A stretch of 64,000 nucleotides of DNA from Paractinoplanes aksuensis (GTDB taxonomy: Bacteria; Actinomycetota; Actinomycetes; Mycobacteriales; Micromonosporaceae). Every line of letters starts with the position of its first letter. Position 1 is the first letter of the stretch. The stretch spans positions 124,001 to 188,000 of the forward strand of contig NZ_JAMYJR010000018.1 of assembly GCF_024137025.1 (NCBI RefSeq), in the 5' to 3' direction. The notes beneath the pieces were generated by a model. That model saw only the letters and a program-made list of their open reading frames with translations, did no database searches and was not told the origin of the DNA. Shown here piece by piece: positions 32,851-40,665 of the stretch. The position numbers and the translations under genes are program-made.

Positions 32851-34233
32851 GAGGTAGCGCAGCAGCATCCGTACGCCCCAGCCGGTGCCACCCCGGGTCA
32901 GCTCGCCCTCTGTGCTGTCGGTCCAGGCCGGACCGGCGATGTCGAGGTGGGCCCAGCGGTCGGCGTAGGGGCCGGTGAACTCGCGCAGGAACAGCGCGGC
33001 CATGCCCCCGCCGTGGGTCGGCGAGCTGTGCCGGTCGGCCACGTCGCTGCGCAGCAGTTCGCGGTAGTCGGCGGCGAGTGGCATACGCCACATCCGTTCG
33101 CCGGCCTCGGCCCCGGCGTCGCGCAGAGCGGTGGCGAGCGCGTCGCTGTCGCTGTAGAGCGCGGCGATCCGCGGGCCGAGCGCGACCGGAGCGGCCCCGG
33201 TCAGGGTGGCCAGGTCGATCACCACGTCGGGATCGAGCTCGGCCGCGTAACCCAGCGCGTCGGCCAGCACGAGCCGGCCCTCGGCGTCCGAGTTGGTGGT
33301 CTCGCTGGTGGTGCCGTCGTAGTGGGTGATCACGTCGCCGGGGCGGTAGGCCGAGCCGCTGACCGCGTTCTCGGCCAGCGGCAGCAGCGCGGTGATGCGT
33401 ACGCAAAGGTCGAGCTCGGCCGCGGCGAGGGTGGCGGCGGCGACCGCGGCCGCGCCGGCCATGTCGTTCTTCATCCGCTTCATGCCCTCGCGGGTCTTGA
33501 TCGAGATGCCGCCGCTGTCGAACGTGATGCCCTTGCCGACCAGCACCACGTGGGTCGTCGCCCCGGGCGGGGCCCAGGTCAGCTCGACCAGGCAGGGCTT
33601 GAACCGGGAACCGCCGCCGACCGCGCGCAGCCCGCCGAACCGGGCCAGCTCGGCCCCGGCCCGCACGCGGACGCTCGTGCCGGGACGCTTGGCCGCGGCC
33701 CCGCTGACCTCCTCGGCGATCCAGTCCGGGTTCTTGATCGAGGGCGGGGTGTTGGTGAGGTCGCGCGCGAGCCACGTCGCCCGGGCCGCCACCTCGGCCT
33801 GGCGCAGAGCTCCGGCGTACGCCGGGGAGTCACCCGTGACGAGCTCGACCGCAGCCGTCCGGGGCTCCTCCTGGGCATCCCGGTAGCGATAGCCGCCCAG
33901 CCACAGGCCTTCGGCCAGCCCGCGTACGGAAGCCGCCCCGCCCAGGAGCACCTGAGCCTCTTCGTCGCCGGGCAGTTCCCGCGCGAGGGCGGCGCCGGCC
34001 GTCCGCCAGCCCGCCTCGTCACCCGCCCCCACGTGCGCCAGCAGCACCTTGGCCGGGCGCCGCAACGGGCGGGGAAATTCCTGGACCGTGCCCGCCGGTC
34101 GGCCCGGCGAGGCCAGCTCGGCAATCTCGGCACCGAGTTCGCCGCCGGCGTGCGACAGTGGACCGGACGCGCCGATCGGCACGACCCGGGTCCGGTCGTC
34201 GTCGAGGCGGTCGGTCAGCCGGATCGGATACAC
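32827..34233 (-). CDS. pepA: Leucyl aminopeptidase (M17)
   Basis: A 468-residue peptidase removing N-terminal amino acids, a hexamer with two metal ions. The C-terminal catalytic domain has KGITFDSGGISIKT (metal and catalytic Lys), MKNDMAGAAAV, and NSDAEGRLVLADAL, where most members read NTDAEGRL. The N-terminal domain is less conserved. GTG start at 34233 with AAAGG upstream. The last 24 bp overlap the convergent methyltransferase gene. Confidence 0.92.
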   Translation of the reverse strand: MYPIRLTDRLDDDRTRVVPIGASGPLSHAGGELGAEIAELASPGRPAGTVQEFPRPLRRPAKVLLAHVGAGDEAGWRTAGAALARELPGDEEAQVLLGGAASVRGLAEGLWLGGYRYRDAQEEPRTAAVELVTGDSPAYAGALRQAEVAARATWLARDLTNTPPSIKNPDWIAEEVSGAAAKRPGTSVRVRAGAELARFGGLRAVGGGSRFKPCLVELTWAPPGATTHVVLVGKGITFDSGGISIKTREGMKRMKNDMAGAAAVAAATLAAAELDLCVRITALLPLAENAVSGSAYRPGDVITHYDGTTSETTNSDAEGRLVLADALGYAAELDPDVVIDLATLTGAAPVALGPRIAALYSDSDALATALRDAGAEAGERMWRMPLAADYRELLRSDVADRHSSPTHGGGMAALFLREFTGPYADRWAHLDIAGPAWTDSTEGELTRGGTGWGVRMLLRYLSALDGGQ

Positions 34234-34263
34234 GAGAGCGTGACCTTTCTCGAAGACGTGGAA

Positions 34264-34299
34264 AGCCCGCCGGTCCGGGCGGTACCGTACCGGCGGGCT
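34264..34299 (-). terminator. Terminator of the DUF3117 gene
   Basis: AGCCCGCCGGT and ACCGGCGGGCT form a perfect 11-bp stem 12 bp past the DUF3117 stop and upstream of pepA. Confidence 0.7.
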
Positions 34300-34311
34300 C
34301 GCGGTGAAACG

Positions 34312-34479
34312 TCAGCCGGCGATGGACTTCAACGCATCACCCAGAGCGCTGGCCTCGTCCGGAGTCATCTCAACGACGAGACGGCCACCACCTTCCAGCG
34401 GGACACGCATGACGATGCCCCGACCCTCCTTGGTGACCTCCAGCGGACCATCGCCCGTCCGCGGCTTCATCGCCGCCAT
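34312..34479 (-). CDS. DUF3117 small protein
   Basis: A 55-residue protein beginning MAAMKPRTGDGPLEVTKEGR and ending VVEMTPDEASALGDALK, the full DUF3117 domain, highly conserved in actinobacteria and of unknown function. SD GAGGGGAG precedes the ATG at 34479. Monocistronic, with its own terminator. Confidence 0.92.
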   Translation of the reverse strand: MAAMKPRTGDGPLEVTKEGRGIVMRVPLEGGGRLVVEMTPDEASALGDALKSIAG

Positions 34480-34687
34480 CTTGTCTCCCCTCAGACCCAC
34501 ATCAGGGTGTCGGTGGGTTACCCCACAGCCACTTCTTACGCCGTGTGCTCAGCCCCACACGGCGTCAATACTTCGTTTCCGACCGGCGGCCGAGGGCCAT
34601 TGCGCGTGCTGACGCGACCCGGCCCACCGTGCCGATCAAACATTTTCCCTGATGAACACCGGCGAACCCAAACCCAGCCCGGGCGGA

Positions 34688-34726
34688 TGTGACAGCGTCT
34701 AGCATATCGTCTTTCGGGCTGTCACA
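34688..34726. promoter_or_regulatory. Inverted repeat upstream of paaX-like gene
   Basis: TGTGACAGC (34688-34696) and GCTGTCACA (34718-34726) are 9-bp inverted arms, with 21 bases between them, ending 10 bp before the PaaX start. The position suits an autoregulatory operator. Confidence 0.6.
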
Positions 34727-34736
34727 ATGTGCGGTC

Positions 34737-35546
34737 ATGCAGGCGCGGTCGGCACTCTTCGACCTGTACGGCGACTACCTCCGCCCCCGAGGCGGCCGCG
34801 CGCCGGTTGCGGCCCTGGTCAGACTGCTTGCGCCGCTCGGCATCGCGCCGCCCGCGGTGCGCACGGCGATCTCTCGCATGGTGCGTCAGGGCTGGCTGCA
34901 CCCTATGCGGCTGGTGTCCGGACCGGGCTATCTGCTCACCCCGAAGGCCGCCCGCCGGCTCGACGAAGCCGCCGCCCGGATCTATCGGACTCACCGCTCA
35001 GGCTGGGACGGAAGGTTCGATCTGATCCTGGTCCAAGGGTCGCTGGGCAAGCGGGAGGCGGGCCGGCTGGCCTTTCTCGGCTACGGCCCCCTGGGCGAGC
35101 ACGCATGGGTCGCGCCCCGGGCCGCCGACGAGGCCGACGCCGTGCTGACCGAGGCCGGAATAGGGTACGAACGGTTCAGCGCCAGCCATGCCGCCGGGTC
35201 GCCCGGCGCGGCCGAGGTGGTCGGGCGGGCCTGGGATCTGCCCGAGCTGGCCCGGTCGTACGAGCATTTCGTGGCCGACCTGCGGCCGGTGGTCACGTCG
35301 GTCAACGCCCGCAGCAGCGACGAGGAGGCGTACGCGGCCCGCTTCCACCTGGTCCACGCGTGGCGCTCGTTCCTGTTCCGCGACCCGCAGCTGCCTGCCT
35401 CGCTGCTGCCCCCACGCTGGCCGGGCGTGAGCGCGGCCGGCTTCTTCGACCGCCACGCGACTCGTCTGCGCCCGGCCGCGGACCGTTACGTCGAACGATG
35501 CCTGCAGTCAGTGAGTCGTAACCGTGTGGGATTCTCAGAGCCATGA
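34737..35546 (+). CDS. PaaX family transcriptional regulator
   Basis: A 269-residue repressor. The N-terminal winged helix (about 1-85) reads RSALFDLYGDYLRPRGGRAPVAALVRLLAPLGIAPPAVRTAISRMVRQGWL. The central Cas2-like domain and C-terminal PaaX domain follow (RFHLVHAWRSFLFRDPQLPASLLPPRWPG). PaaX proteins repress phenylacetate genes and are released by phenylacetyl-CoA. It overlaps by ATGA the enoyl-CoA hydratase gene, which supports control of aryl-CoA breakdown, though no paaABCDE genes are here. Confidence 0.9.
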   Translation: MQARSALFDLYGDYLRPRGGRAPVAALVRLLAPLGIAPPAVRTAISRMVRQGWLHPMRLVSGPGYLLTPKAARRLDEAAARIYRTHRSGWDGRFDLILVQGSLGKREAGRLAFLGYGPLGEHAWVAPRAADEADAVLTEAGIGYERFSASHAAGSPGAAEVVGRAWDLPELARSYEHFVADLRPVVTSVNARSSDEEAYAARFHLVHAWRSFLFRDPQLPASLLPPRWPGVSAAGFFDRHATRLRPAADRYVERCLQSVSRNRVGFSEP

Positions 35547-36331
35547 CCGACTCCCTGCTTGTGGACCGCAACGGTGCGGTAGTCACGCTCACGCTCAACC
35601 GCCCCGACGCCATGAACGCGCTGACCGTCGAGCTCAAAGAGGCGCTGCGCGACACGCTGGCCTCGCTCGAGAGCGACAAGTCGTGCCGGGCGATCGTGCT
35701 GGCCGGCGCGGGTAAGGCGTTCTGCGTCGGGCAGGACCTGCGCGAGCACGAGCAGCAACTCGAGTCGGGCCGCACCGACCTCGACACCGTGCGGGTGCAC
35801 TACAACCCGATCGCGCAGCGGCTGGCCAGTATGCCCAAGCCGGTGGTGGCGGCGGTGCGGGGCATGGCGGCCGGCGCCGGGGCGTCGTTCGCGCTGCTGG
35901 CCGACTTCCGGATCGGCGGGCCCAACACGTCCATCCTGATGGCCTTCGCCAACGTGGGGCTGGCCGGCGACAGCGGCGTCTCGTGGTCGCTGCCGCGGAT
36001 CGTCGGGCACGCCCGGGCGCTCGAGCTGTTGCTGCTGGCCGAGCCGGTGCGGGCCGAGCGGGCGTACGAGATGGGTCTGCTCTCGCAGTTGGCCGAGGAC
36101 GACGAGCAGGTGCTGCCGGTCGCGCACGCGCTGGCCGAACGGCTCGCGGCCGGGCCGACGGTGGCCTACGGGGCGATCAAGCGGGAGCTCTCGATCGGGG
36201 ACGCCGGCACGCTGTCGGACGCGCTCGCGGCCGAGGCCCAGGCCCAGGCCATCTGTGGCGCCACCGCCGACCACAAGGCCGCGGTGTCGGCCTTCGTGGC
36301 CAAGCAGAAGCCGGTCTTCGAGGGCAAGTAG
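35543..36331 (+). CDS. Enoyl-CoA hydratase/isomerase, PaaG-like
   Basis: A 262-residue crotonase-fold enzyme. CoA binding and the oxyanion hole are seen in GAGKAFCVGQDLRE and VAAVRGMAAGAGASFALLADFRI. The catalytic region FANVGLAGDSGVSWSLPRIVG keeps one acidic residue (Asp), as in PaaG-type 1,2-epoxyphenylacetyl-CoA isomerases, rather than the two Glu of hydratases. Translationally coupled to PaaX, which fits an aryl-CoA substrate. The exact substrate is inferred. Confidence 0.88.
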   Translation: MTDSLLVDRNGAVVTLTLNRPDAMNALTVELKEALRDTLASLESDKSCRAIVLAGAGKAFCVGQDLREHEQQLESGRTDLDTVRVHYNPIAQRLASMPKPVVAAVRGMAAGAGASFALLADFRIGGPNTSILMAFANVGLAGDSGVSWSLPRIVGHARALELLLLAEPVRAERAYEMGLLSQLAEDDEQVLPVAHALAERLAAGPTVAYGAIKRELSIGDAGTLSDALAAEAQAQAICGATADHKAAVSAFVAKQKPVFEGK

Positions 36332-36497
36332 CCCCGCTGTTCCTGCCCGCCGGGCCCCGCCGGGCCCCGACGCTCCGGCGCGCCGTCGCGAGGCCCGGCG
36401 GTATGACGGTTTTGGGATCGTCACATCCACGAACTTCAATGCCTACGCTCCTCCCCTACGCGTCCTACCGGGCGCGCTCGTTGGTGGGGAGGACCGG

Positions 36498-37307
36498 ATG
36501 GTCAAGTGGCGGATCTTCGTGGGCACGGCGCTGACCGCGCTCACAATGGCGGCGTGGGGTGCCACCGCAGCGCCCGCCGTGGCGGCACCGACCGCACCGG
36601 GTGACGGCGTGGCCGGCCCGTCGGTGGTCGGCGGCAGCCGGGCCGCGCAGGGCGAGTTCCCGTTCATGGTGCGGCTCTCGATGGGCTGCGGCGGCGCCCT
36701 CTACAGCCCCACCCTCGTGCTCACGGCCGCGCACTGCGTGAGCCGCACCGGCAACAACACGTCGATCACGGCCACGATGGGCAGCGTCGACCTGCAGTCG
36801 AGCAGCCGGATCACCCGGACCTCGAACTACGTGTACCGGGCGCCCGGCTACAACGGCAACGGGGACGACTGGGCCTTCATCCGGCTCTCCAGCCCGGTGA
36901 CGACGCTGGCCACCCTGCCCATCGCGACCAGCACGGCGTACGACTCGGGGACGTTCACGATCTCGGGCTGGGGCGCCGCCCGCGAGGGTGGGGCGCAGCA
37001 GCGCTACCTGCTGAAGGCCACGGTCCCGTTCGTCAGCGACAGCACCTGCAACTCGTCCTCCATGTACGGCGGCGACGTGATCGCGGCCGAGGAGATCTGC
37101 GCCGGCTACACCTCGGGCGGCATCGACACCTGCCAGGGCGACTCGGGCGGCCCGATGTTCCGCCGCGACGCGAGCAACGCCTGGATCCAGGTCGGCATCG
37201 TCAGCTGGGGCGACGGCTGCGCCCGCCCGAACAAGCCCGGCGTCTACACCCAGGTCAGCTACTTCTCCTCCGCCATCCGCAGCGCCGCCTCTTCCTTGGG
37301 CGGCTGA
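36498..37307 (+). CDS. Secreted trypsin-like serine protease
   Basis: A 269-residue S1 protease. The signal peptide is residues 1-33 (VKWRIFVGTALTALTMAAWGATAAPAVA), followed by a short propeptide and the mature start VVGGSRAAQGEFPF. Catalytic His in LTAAHC, Asp in GDDWAFIRL, Ser in CQGDSGGP. The residue six before the Ser is Asp (DTCQGDS), giving trypsin specificity for Lys/Arg. Paired cysteines are conserved. RBS GGGGAGGA precedes the ATG at 36498. Followed by a perfect 15-bp terminator hairpin. Confidence 0.95.
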   Translation: MVKWRIFVGTALTALTMAAWGATAAPAVAAPTAPGDGVAGPSVVGGSRAAQGEFPFMVRLSMGCGGALYSPTLVLTAAHCVSRTGNNTSITATMGSVDLQSSSRITRTSNYVYRAPGYNGNGDDWAFIRLSSPVTTLATLPIATSTAYDSGTFTISGWGAAREGGAQQRYLLKATVPFVSDSTCNSSSMYGGDVIAAEEICAGYTSGGIDTCQGDSGGPMFRRDASNAWIQVGIVSWGDGCARPNKPGVYTQVSYFSSAIRSAASSLGG

Positions 37308-37370
37308 CAACCTCGGCGGGCGTGGGGGCTGAACAGATCGCTACCTGAGCGGCAAACGCCCGCTGACAGA

Positions 37371-37405
37371 CCGGGCGCCGGGACGAGCACCGTCCCGGCG
37401 CCCGG
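37371..37405 (+). terminator. Strong hairpin after the trypsin gene
   Basis: CCGGGCGCCGGGACG, loop AGCAC, CGTCCCGGCGCCCGG: a perfect 15-bp stem 64 bp past the stop. No T run follows. Confidence 0.7.
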
Positions 37406-37574
37406 CCCACTGCGTTCTGAGCCAGCTATCGATGGGGTGCCGACCGGACGCCCTTACCGGCCATCCGCAGACCAGTCCTTGAAGGTGGGAAGTGGGTGGT
37501 CCCGCGGGCCGGGCTCGTTCCCCCCACCCGCTTCGGCCAGGCCCGTTCGCCCGCCATGCCCGCAGGTGGCCGTT

Positions 37575-37650
37575 GGGCAGCCGTCACATGCGGGCAGCCG
37601 TCACAAGCGGGCAGCCGTCACAAGCGGGCAGCCGTCACAAGCGGGCAGCC
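37575..37650. repeat. 17-bp tandem repeat, 4.5 copies
   Basis: GGGCAGCCGTCACAAGC repeats at 37575 (one variant base, ATGC), 37592, 37609 and 37626, with a partial copy to 37650. It lies between the trypsin terminator and the next convergent gene, in a 365-bp stretch with no gene. Seventeen-base units break any reading frame, so it is non-coding. Confidence 0.95.
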
Positions 37651-37672
37651 GGATTCTGCGTCGAAGCGAAGC

Positions 37673-38221
37673 TCAGTCCTCGTCTTCTTCTTCGGGGTCC
37701 TGGTTGGCTTCCTCGCCGAGGACGAAGGCCTGCATGGCCAGCTCGTTGCCGGAGGGCCAGACGTAGGTGGGGAGCTCGACCGGGCCCAGCTCGAGCATGT
37801 GCGACCAGAACTGGCGCACCGCCTCAGCCGGGGTCTGGGCCTCGATCGGGAGGGCGACGCTGACCAGCCACGTCTTCTTCTCGGCGACGGCCGTCGCGCC
37901 GCCGATGGCCCCCGCGAGCCGCCGGAACACGACAGGATCGACCGGCGCGATACGCACGTCGTGTTCGTCGAGGTGCAGCTCGTCGGCGGGCACCGGCTGG
38001 TCGAAGGCACGCCGCAGGTAGGCCAGCGCCAGCTCGTCGCCGTCGGCCTCCACCGCCTGGGCCAGGGCCACGACCTCACCGCCGACGACGAGGAGCACCT
38101 CATCGTCGGGCTCGATCGGGCCCGCGCCACCCGACACGTTCACCGTGTCGTGGTGGAAGAGCCGCTCGGTCGCCCATCGATCCGCCGGAATGATCACCGC
38201 CCACTGCGCCATACGTTCCAT
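37673..38221 (-). CDS. Conserved hypothetical protein
   Basis: A 182-residue soluble protein. The N-terminal half reads as mixed alpha/beta (DEVLLVVGGEVVALAQAVEADGDELALAYLRRAFD) and looks actinobacteria-specific. The C-terminal segment KTWLVSVALPIEAQTPAEAVRQFWSHML...LPTYVWPSG resembles a small domain seen repeatedly in actinobacterial proteins. It ends in an acidic run. I cannot name a function. Confidence 0.65.
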   Translation of the reverse strand: MERMAQWAVIIPADRWATERLFHHDTVNVSGGAGPIEPDDEVLLVVGGEVVALAQAVEADGDELALAYLRRAFDQPVPADELHLDEHDVRIAPVDPVVFRRLAGAIGGATAVAEKKTWLVSVALPIEAQTPAEAVRQFWSHMLELGPVELPTYVWPSGNELAMQAFVLGEEANQDPEEEDED

Positions 38222-38381
38222 CTCATCACGCGTCCCGAACGAGCCGTCACGCGGCTGGGAAGGGCAGCCTTACCCAGCCGGTACGGCCGCCTCACCCGCG
38301 CACAACCGCAGCCTCACGCCCTATGGCCGCCACCCTCGCGCGGTCACGGTCGGCAGCCTCACGCCCCCGATGGCCGCCGCC

Positions 38382-39002
38382 TCACGCGACCGGGTCGGCA
38401 CCGAGAGGTGGGACCCAGCAGCCGGCCACGTGGTCGTCGACCATGCCGGTGGCCTGCATCAATGCGTAGGCCGTGGTGGGGCCGACGAAGCGGAAACCTC
38501 GTTTCTTCAGGTCTTTGGCCATGGCTTTGGACTCGGGTGTCTGCGCCGGCACGTCGGCCCGGGTGGCCGGGCGGGGCGGGCGTGGGGACGGCGCGTAGGA
38601 CCACAGCAGCTCGGACAGGCCACCGGGCAGGTCGGCCGCGACCCGGGCGTTGGCCAGCGCCGCGTCGACCTTCATGCGGTTGCGGACGATGCCCGTGTCG
38701 GCCATCAGGCGGGCCGCGTCGCGCTCGTCGAAGGCGGCCACCGCGGCGATCGAGAAGCCGGCGAACGCGGCCCGGAACGCCGGCCGTTTGCGCAGGATCG
38801 TGATCCAGGCCAGACCGGACTGGAACGCCTCGAGGGTCATGCGCTCGAAGAGCCGGTCGTCGCCGTGGACCGGGCGGCCCCACTCGTCGTCGTGGTAGGG
38901 CACGTAGTCGGGCGTGCTGCCGCCCCAGAAGCAGCGGGCCCGGCCGTCGTCACCGACCACCAGGCCGGATTCCAGCAAACCGGACGCCGAAGGGTCTGTC
39001 AT
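38382..39002 (-). CDS. tag: DNA-3-methyladenine glycosylase I
   Basis: A 206-residue base-excision repair enzyme removing 3-methyladenine. The zinc and active-site landmarks of Tag are visible: RCFWGGSTPDYVPYHDDEWGRP at the N-terminus, LFERMTLEAFQSGLAW with the catalytic Glu, GFRFVGPTTAYALMQATG and DDHVAGCW with the C-terminal His/Cys. The ATG at 39002 is 7 bases after TAAGTT, a leaderless layout; the in-frame TTG at 39011 is less likely. Confidence 0.93.
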   Translation of the reverse strand: MTDPSASGLLESGLVVGDDGRARCFWGGSTPDYVPYHDDEWGRPVHGDDRLFERMTLEAFQSGLAWITILRKRPAFRAAFAGFSIAAVAAFDERDAARLMADTGIVRNRMKVDAALANARVAADLPGGLSELLWSYAPSPRPPRPATRADVPAQTPESKAMAKDLKKRGFRFVGPTTAYALMQATGMVDDHVAGCWVPPLGADPVA

Positions 39003-39036
39003 GGCGACCAACTTAGAGCGGGGGTCCGACAGAAAA

Positions 39037-39534
39037 TCAGGGCAGGCGGCCCTCTTCGACCAGCCGGCCGAACTTCTTCAGGGCGCCGGTGAAGCCCAGC
39101 TTCGAGCCCGGCCAGACCACCGGCCAGGCCAGCTTGCCGACCGGGCCGCCCGGCAGGTGGAACCACTCGTGCAGCACGACCTGGGTGCGGTCGCCCGACA
39201 TAGCGGTGCAGCGCATCGTGCCGGGCCCTCGCAGCACCTTGCCGCAGTGCACGACGCCCACCTCGTACGGTGGATTGACCTTGACCACCCGCAGCTCGTC
39301 GCGCAGCACGGCCGGGCCGAGCGCGGTCACCGCCTCGACCAGGCTGCCCTCGCCGCCGTCGCCCTCGACCACCCGGACCCTGGTCAACGGGATCCAGTCG
39401 CCCTGCTTCTCCCAGTTGAGGAACGCGGCGAAGACCTTCGGGGCCGGCGCGTTGACGATCACCGTGGCGGTGACCTCGCCGGTGCCGGGGCGGGCGGCCT
39501 CGCCGAGCCCGTCGACCGGGTCGGTCGCGCTCAC
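39037..39534 (-). CDS. SRPBCC family protein
   Basis: A 165-residue START/Bet v1-like fold protein with a hydrophobic ligand cavity: TATVIVNAPAPKVFAAFLNWEKQGDWIPLTRVRVVEG, then TQVVLHEWFHLPGGPVGK, ending in the long C-terminal helix. Ligand unknown. Its start overlaps the stop of the DivIVA-domain gene (ATGA), so the two are co-translated. Confidence 0.85.
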   Translation of the reverse strand: MSATDPVDGLGEAARPGTGEVTATVIVNAPAPKVFAAFLNWEKQGDWIPLTRVRVVEGDGGEGSLVEAVTALGPAVLRDELRVVKVNPPYEVGVVHCGKVLRGPGTMRCTAMSGDRTQVVLHEWFHLPGGPVGKLAWPVVWPGSKLGFTGALKKFGRLVEEGRLP

Positions 39535-40037
39535 CGCGGCTCCGCCGATTCGGACGTCGGAGCCGCGGACGAGACCGAGGACGAGGACGCCGTGGCATCG
39601 GCCGGAACGGCGTCGTCGGGAACGCGGTTGACCTCGATCTGCAGCTCGGGCTGGGCCGGCACGGTCACCTCGGCGGGGGCGATCGCCGCCTCGCGGGCCT
39701 TGCGGAGCACGTCGGCGTCGGCCGTGCGGCCCTCGCGCAGCGCCGCCACCTCGGCCTCGAGCACACCGATGAGCTCGCCCTTGTAGCCGATGTCGTAGGC
39801 CGCCCGCTGCAGCGCCTGGTCGACCTGGGACATGCGGTAGCCGCGCCAGGCGGTGTCGAACTTGGTGCGGGCGACGTCCTGCTCACCGAGCGGCCGGTCG
39901 CTGGGCAGGGGCACGGCGGCCCCGTCCGGCTCGACGGGCGTCAATGCGTTGTCGCCGCCACCGATCATCACGGTCACGCCGAACACGATCGCGGCCACGA
40001 CCAATGCCACGACGATGAAGAGGAGAAGCTGGCCCAT
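39531..40037 (-). CDS. Membrane-anchored DivIVA-domain protein
   Basis: A 168-residue protein with one N-terminal membrane helix (GQLLLFIVVALVVAAIVFGVTVMI) and a DivIVA-type motif KFDTAWRGYRMSQVDQALQRAAYDI, then a coiled coil and a disordered Ala/Ser tail. DivIVA motifs bind curved membrane at poles and septa; here the anchor is a real TM helix instead. The ATG at 40037 was chosen at the start of the TM segment. Possibly involved in polar growth, by analogy only. Confidence 0.8.
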   Translation of the reverse strand: MGQLLLFIVVALVVAAIVFGVTVMIGGGDNALTPVEPDGAAVPLPSDRPLGEQDVARTKFDTAWRGYRMSQVDQALQRAAYDIGYKGELIGVLEAEVAALREGRTADADVLRKAREAAIAPAEVTVPAQPELQIEVNRVPDDAVPADATASSSSVSSAAPTSESAEPR

Positions 40038-40106
40038 GCGCTGAATGTTGGCATGTCGGACAGCGCGTGGCGAGTCCGCCACCCCGACACGCCCGGGGCC
40101 GGACCT

Positions 40107-40484
40107 CTAGGTCCAGGTCAGGATCTTTTTGCGCCAGGCGTACAGGATGCCCAGGGCGAGGACCGCCACGAACACCCCCATCTCGGTCACGGTGGCCCAG
40201 CCGAAGCCCGGAAGGTCGAAAACGACAGCCCACGGGAAAAGAAAAACGGCCTCCACGGCGAAGAGCACATAGAGGTACGCATAGACGTAGTAGCGGATCT
40301 GCGCCTGGGCCCAGTCGCCGCCCACCGGGTCGATGCCACTTTCGTACGCCAGGAATTTGCCCGGCGGCTGGGCCGGAGCGGCCGGGCGCAGCAGCTTGTT
40401 GGCCCCGAAGGCCCCCACGAAGACGAGCACGCCGGCCGCCGCGACCAGGCCCAGCGTGGCGTAAGAACCGAGATACCCGTCCAC
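40107..40484 (-). CDS. nuoA: NADH-quinone oxidoreductase subunit A, orphan
   Basis: A 125-residue protein with three membrane helices. The quinone-site loop YESGIDPVGGDWAQAQIRYYVYAYLYVLFAVEAVFLFPW is intact, the hallmark of NuoA/ND3. No nuoB-N follows; the next genes are a DivIVA-domain protein on one side and korA, divergent, on the other. Streptomyces has a second nuo set near a kor pair, so this may be a remnant of such a set or a second nuoA copy. GTG start at 40484. Confidence 0.9.
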   Translation of the reverse strand: MDGYLGSYATLGLVAAAGVLVFVGAFGANKLLRPAAPAQPPGKFLAYESGIDPVGGDWAQAQIRYYVYAYLYVLFAVEAVFLFPWAVVFDLPGFGWATVTEMGVFVAVLALGILYAWRKKILTWT

Positions 40485-40665
40485 GATCGTTCAGGGTAGC
40501 CGGATAGTGGACTCCTGTGGTTCAGCCAAGCCTCACCTGGCTACTGTGGTCAACGGCCTGCCCCCGCCCGTAAGGAGCGGCGACGTAGGCTGGAAGTGAC
40601 GAAGCGGGCCGGCCCATCGATGTGCTCTCATCCCCCGCCGGCCGGCCCTCATGGGAGGTTGCGAA

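Noticed and set aside
37575..37650. Possible CRISPR array
   Set aside because: Pure head-to-tail 17-bp units without spacers.
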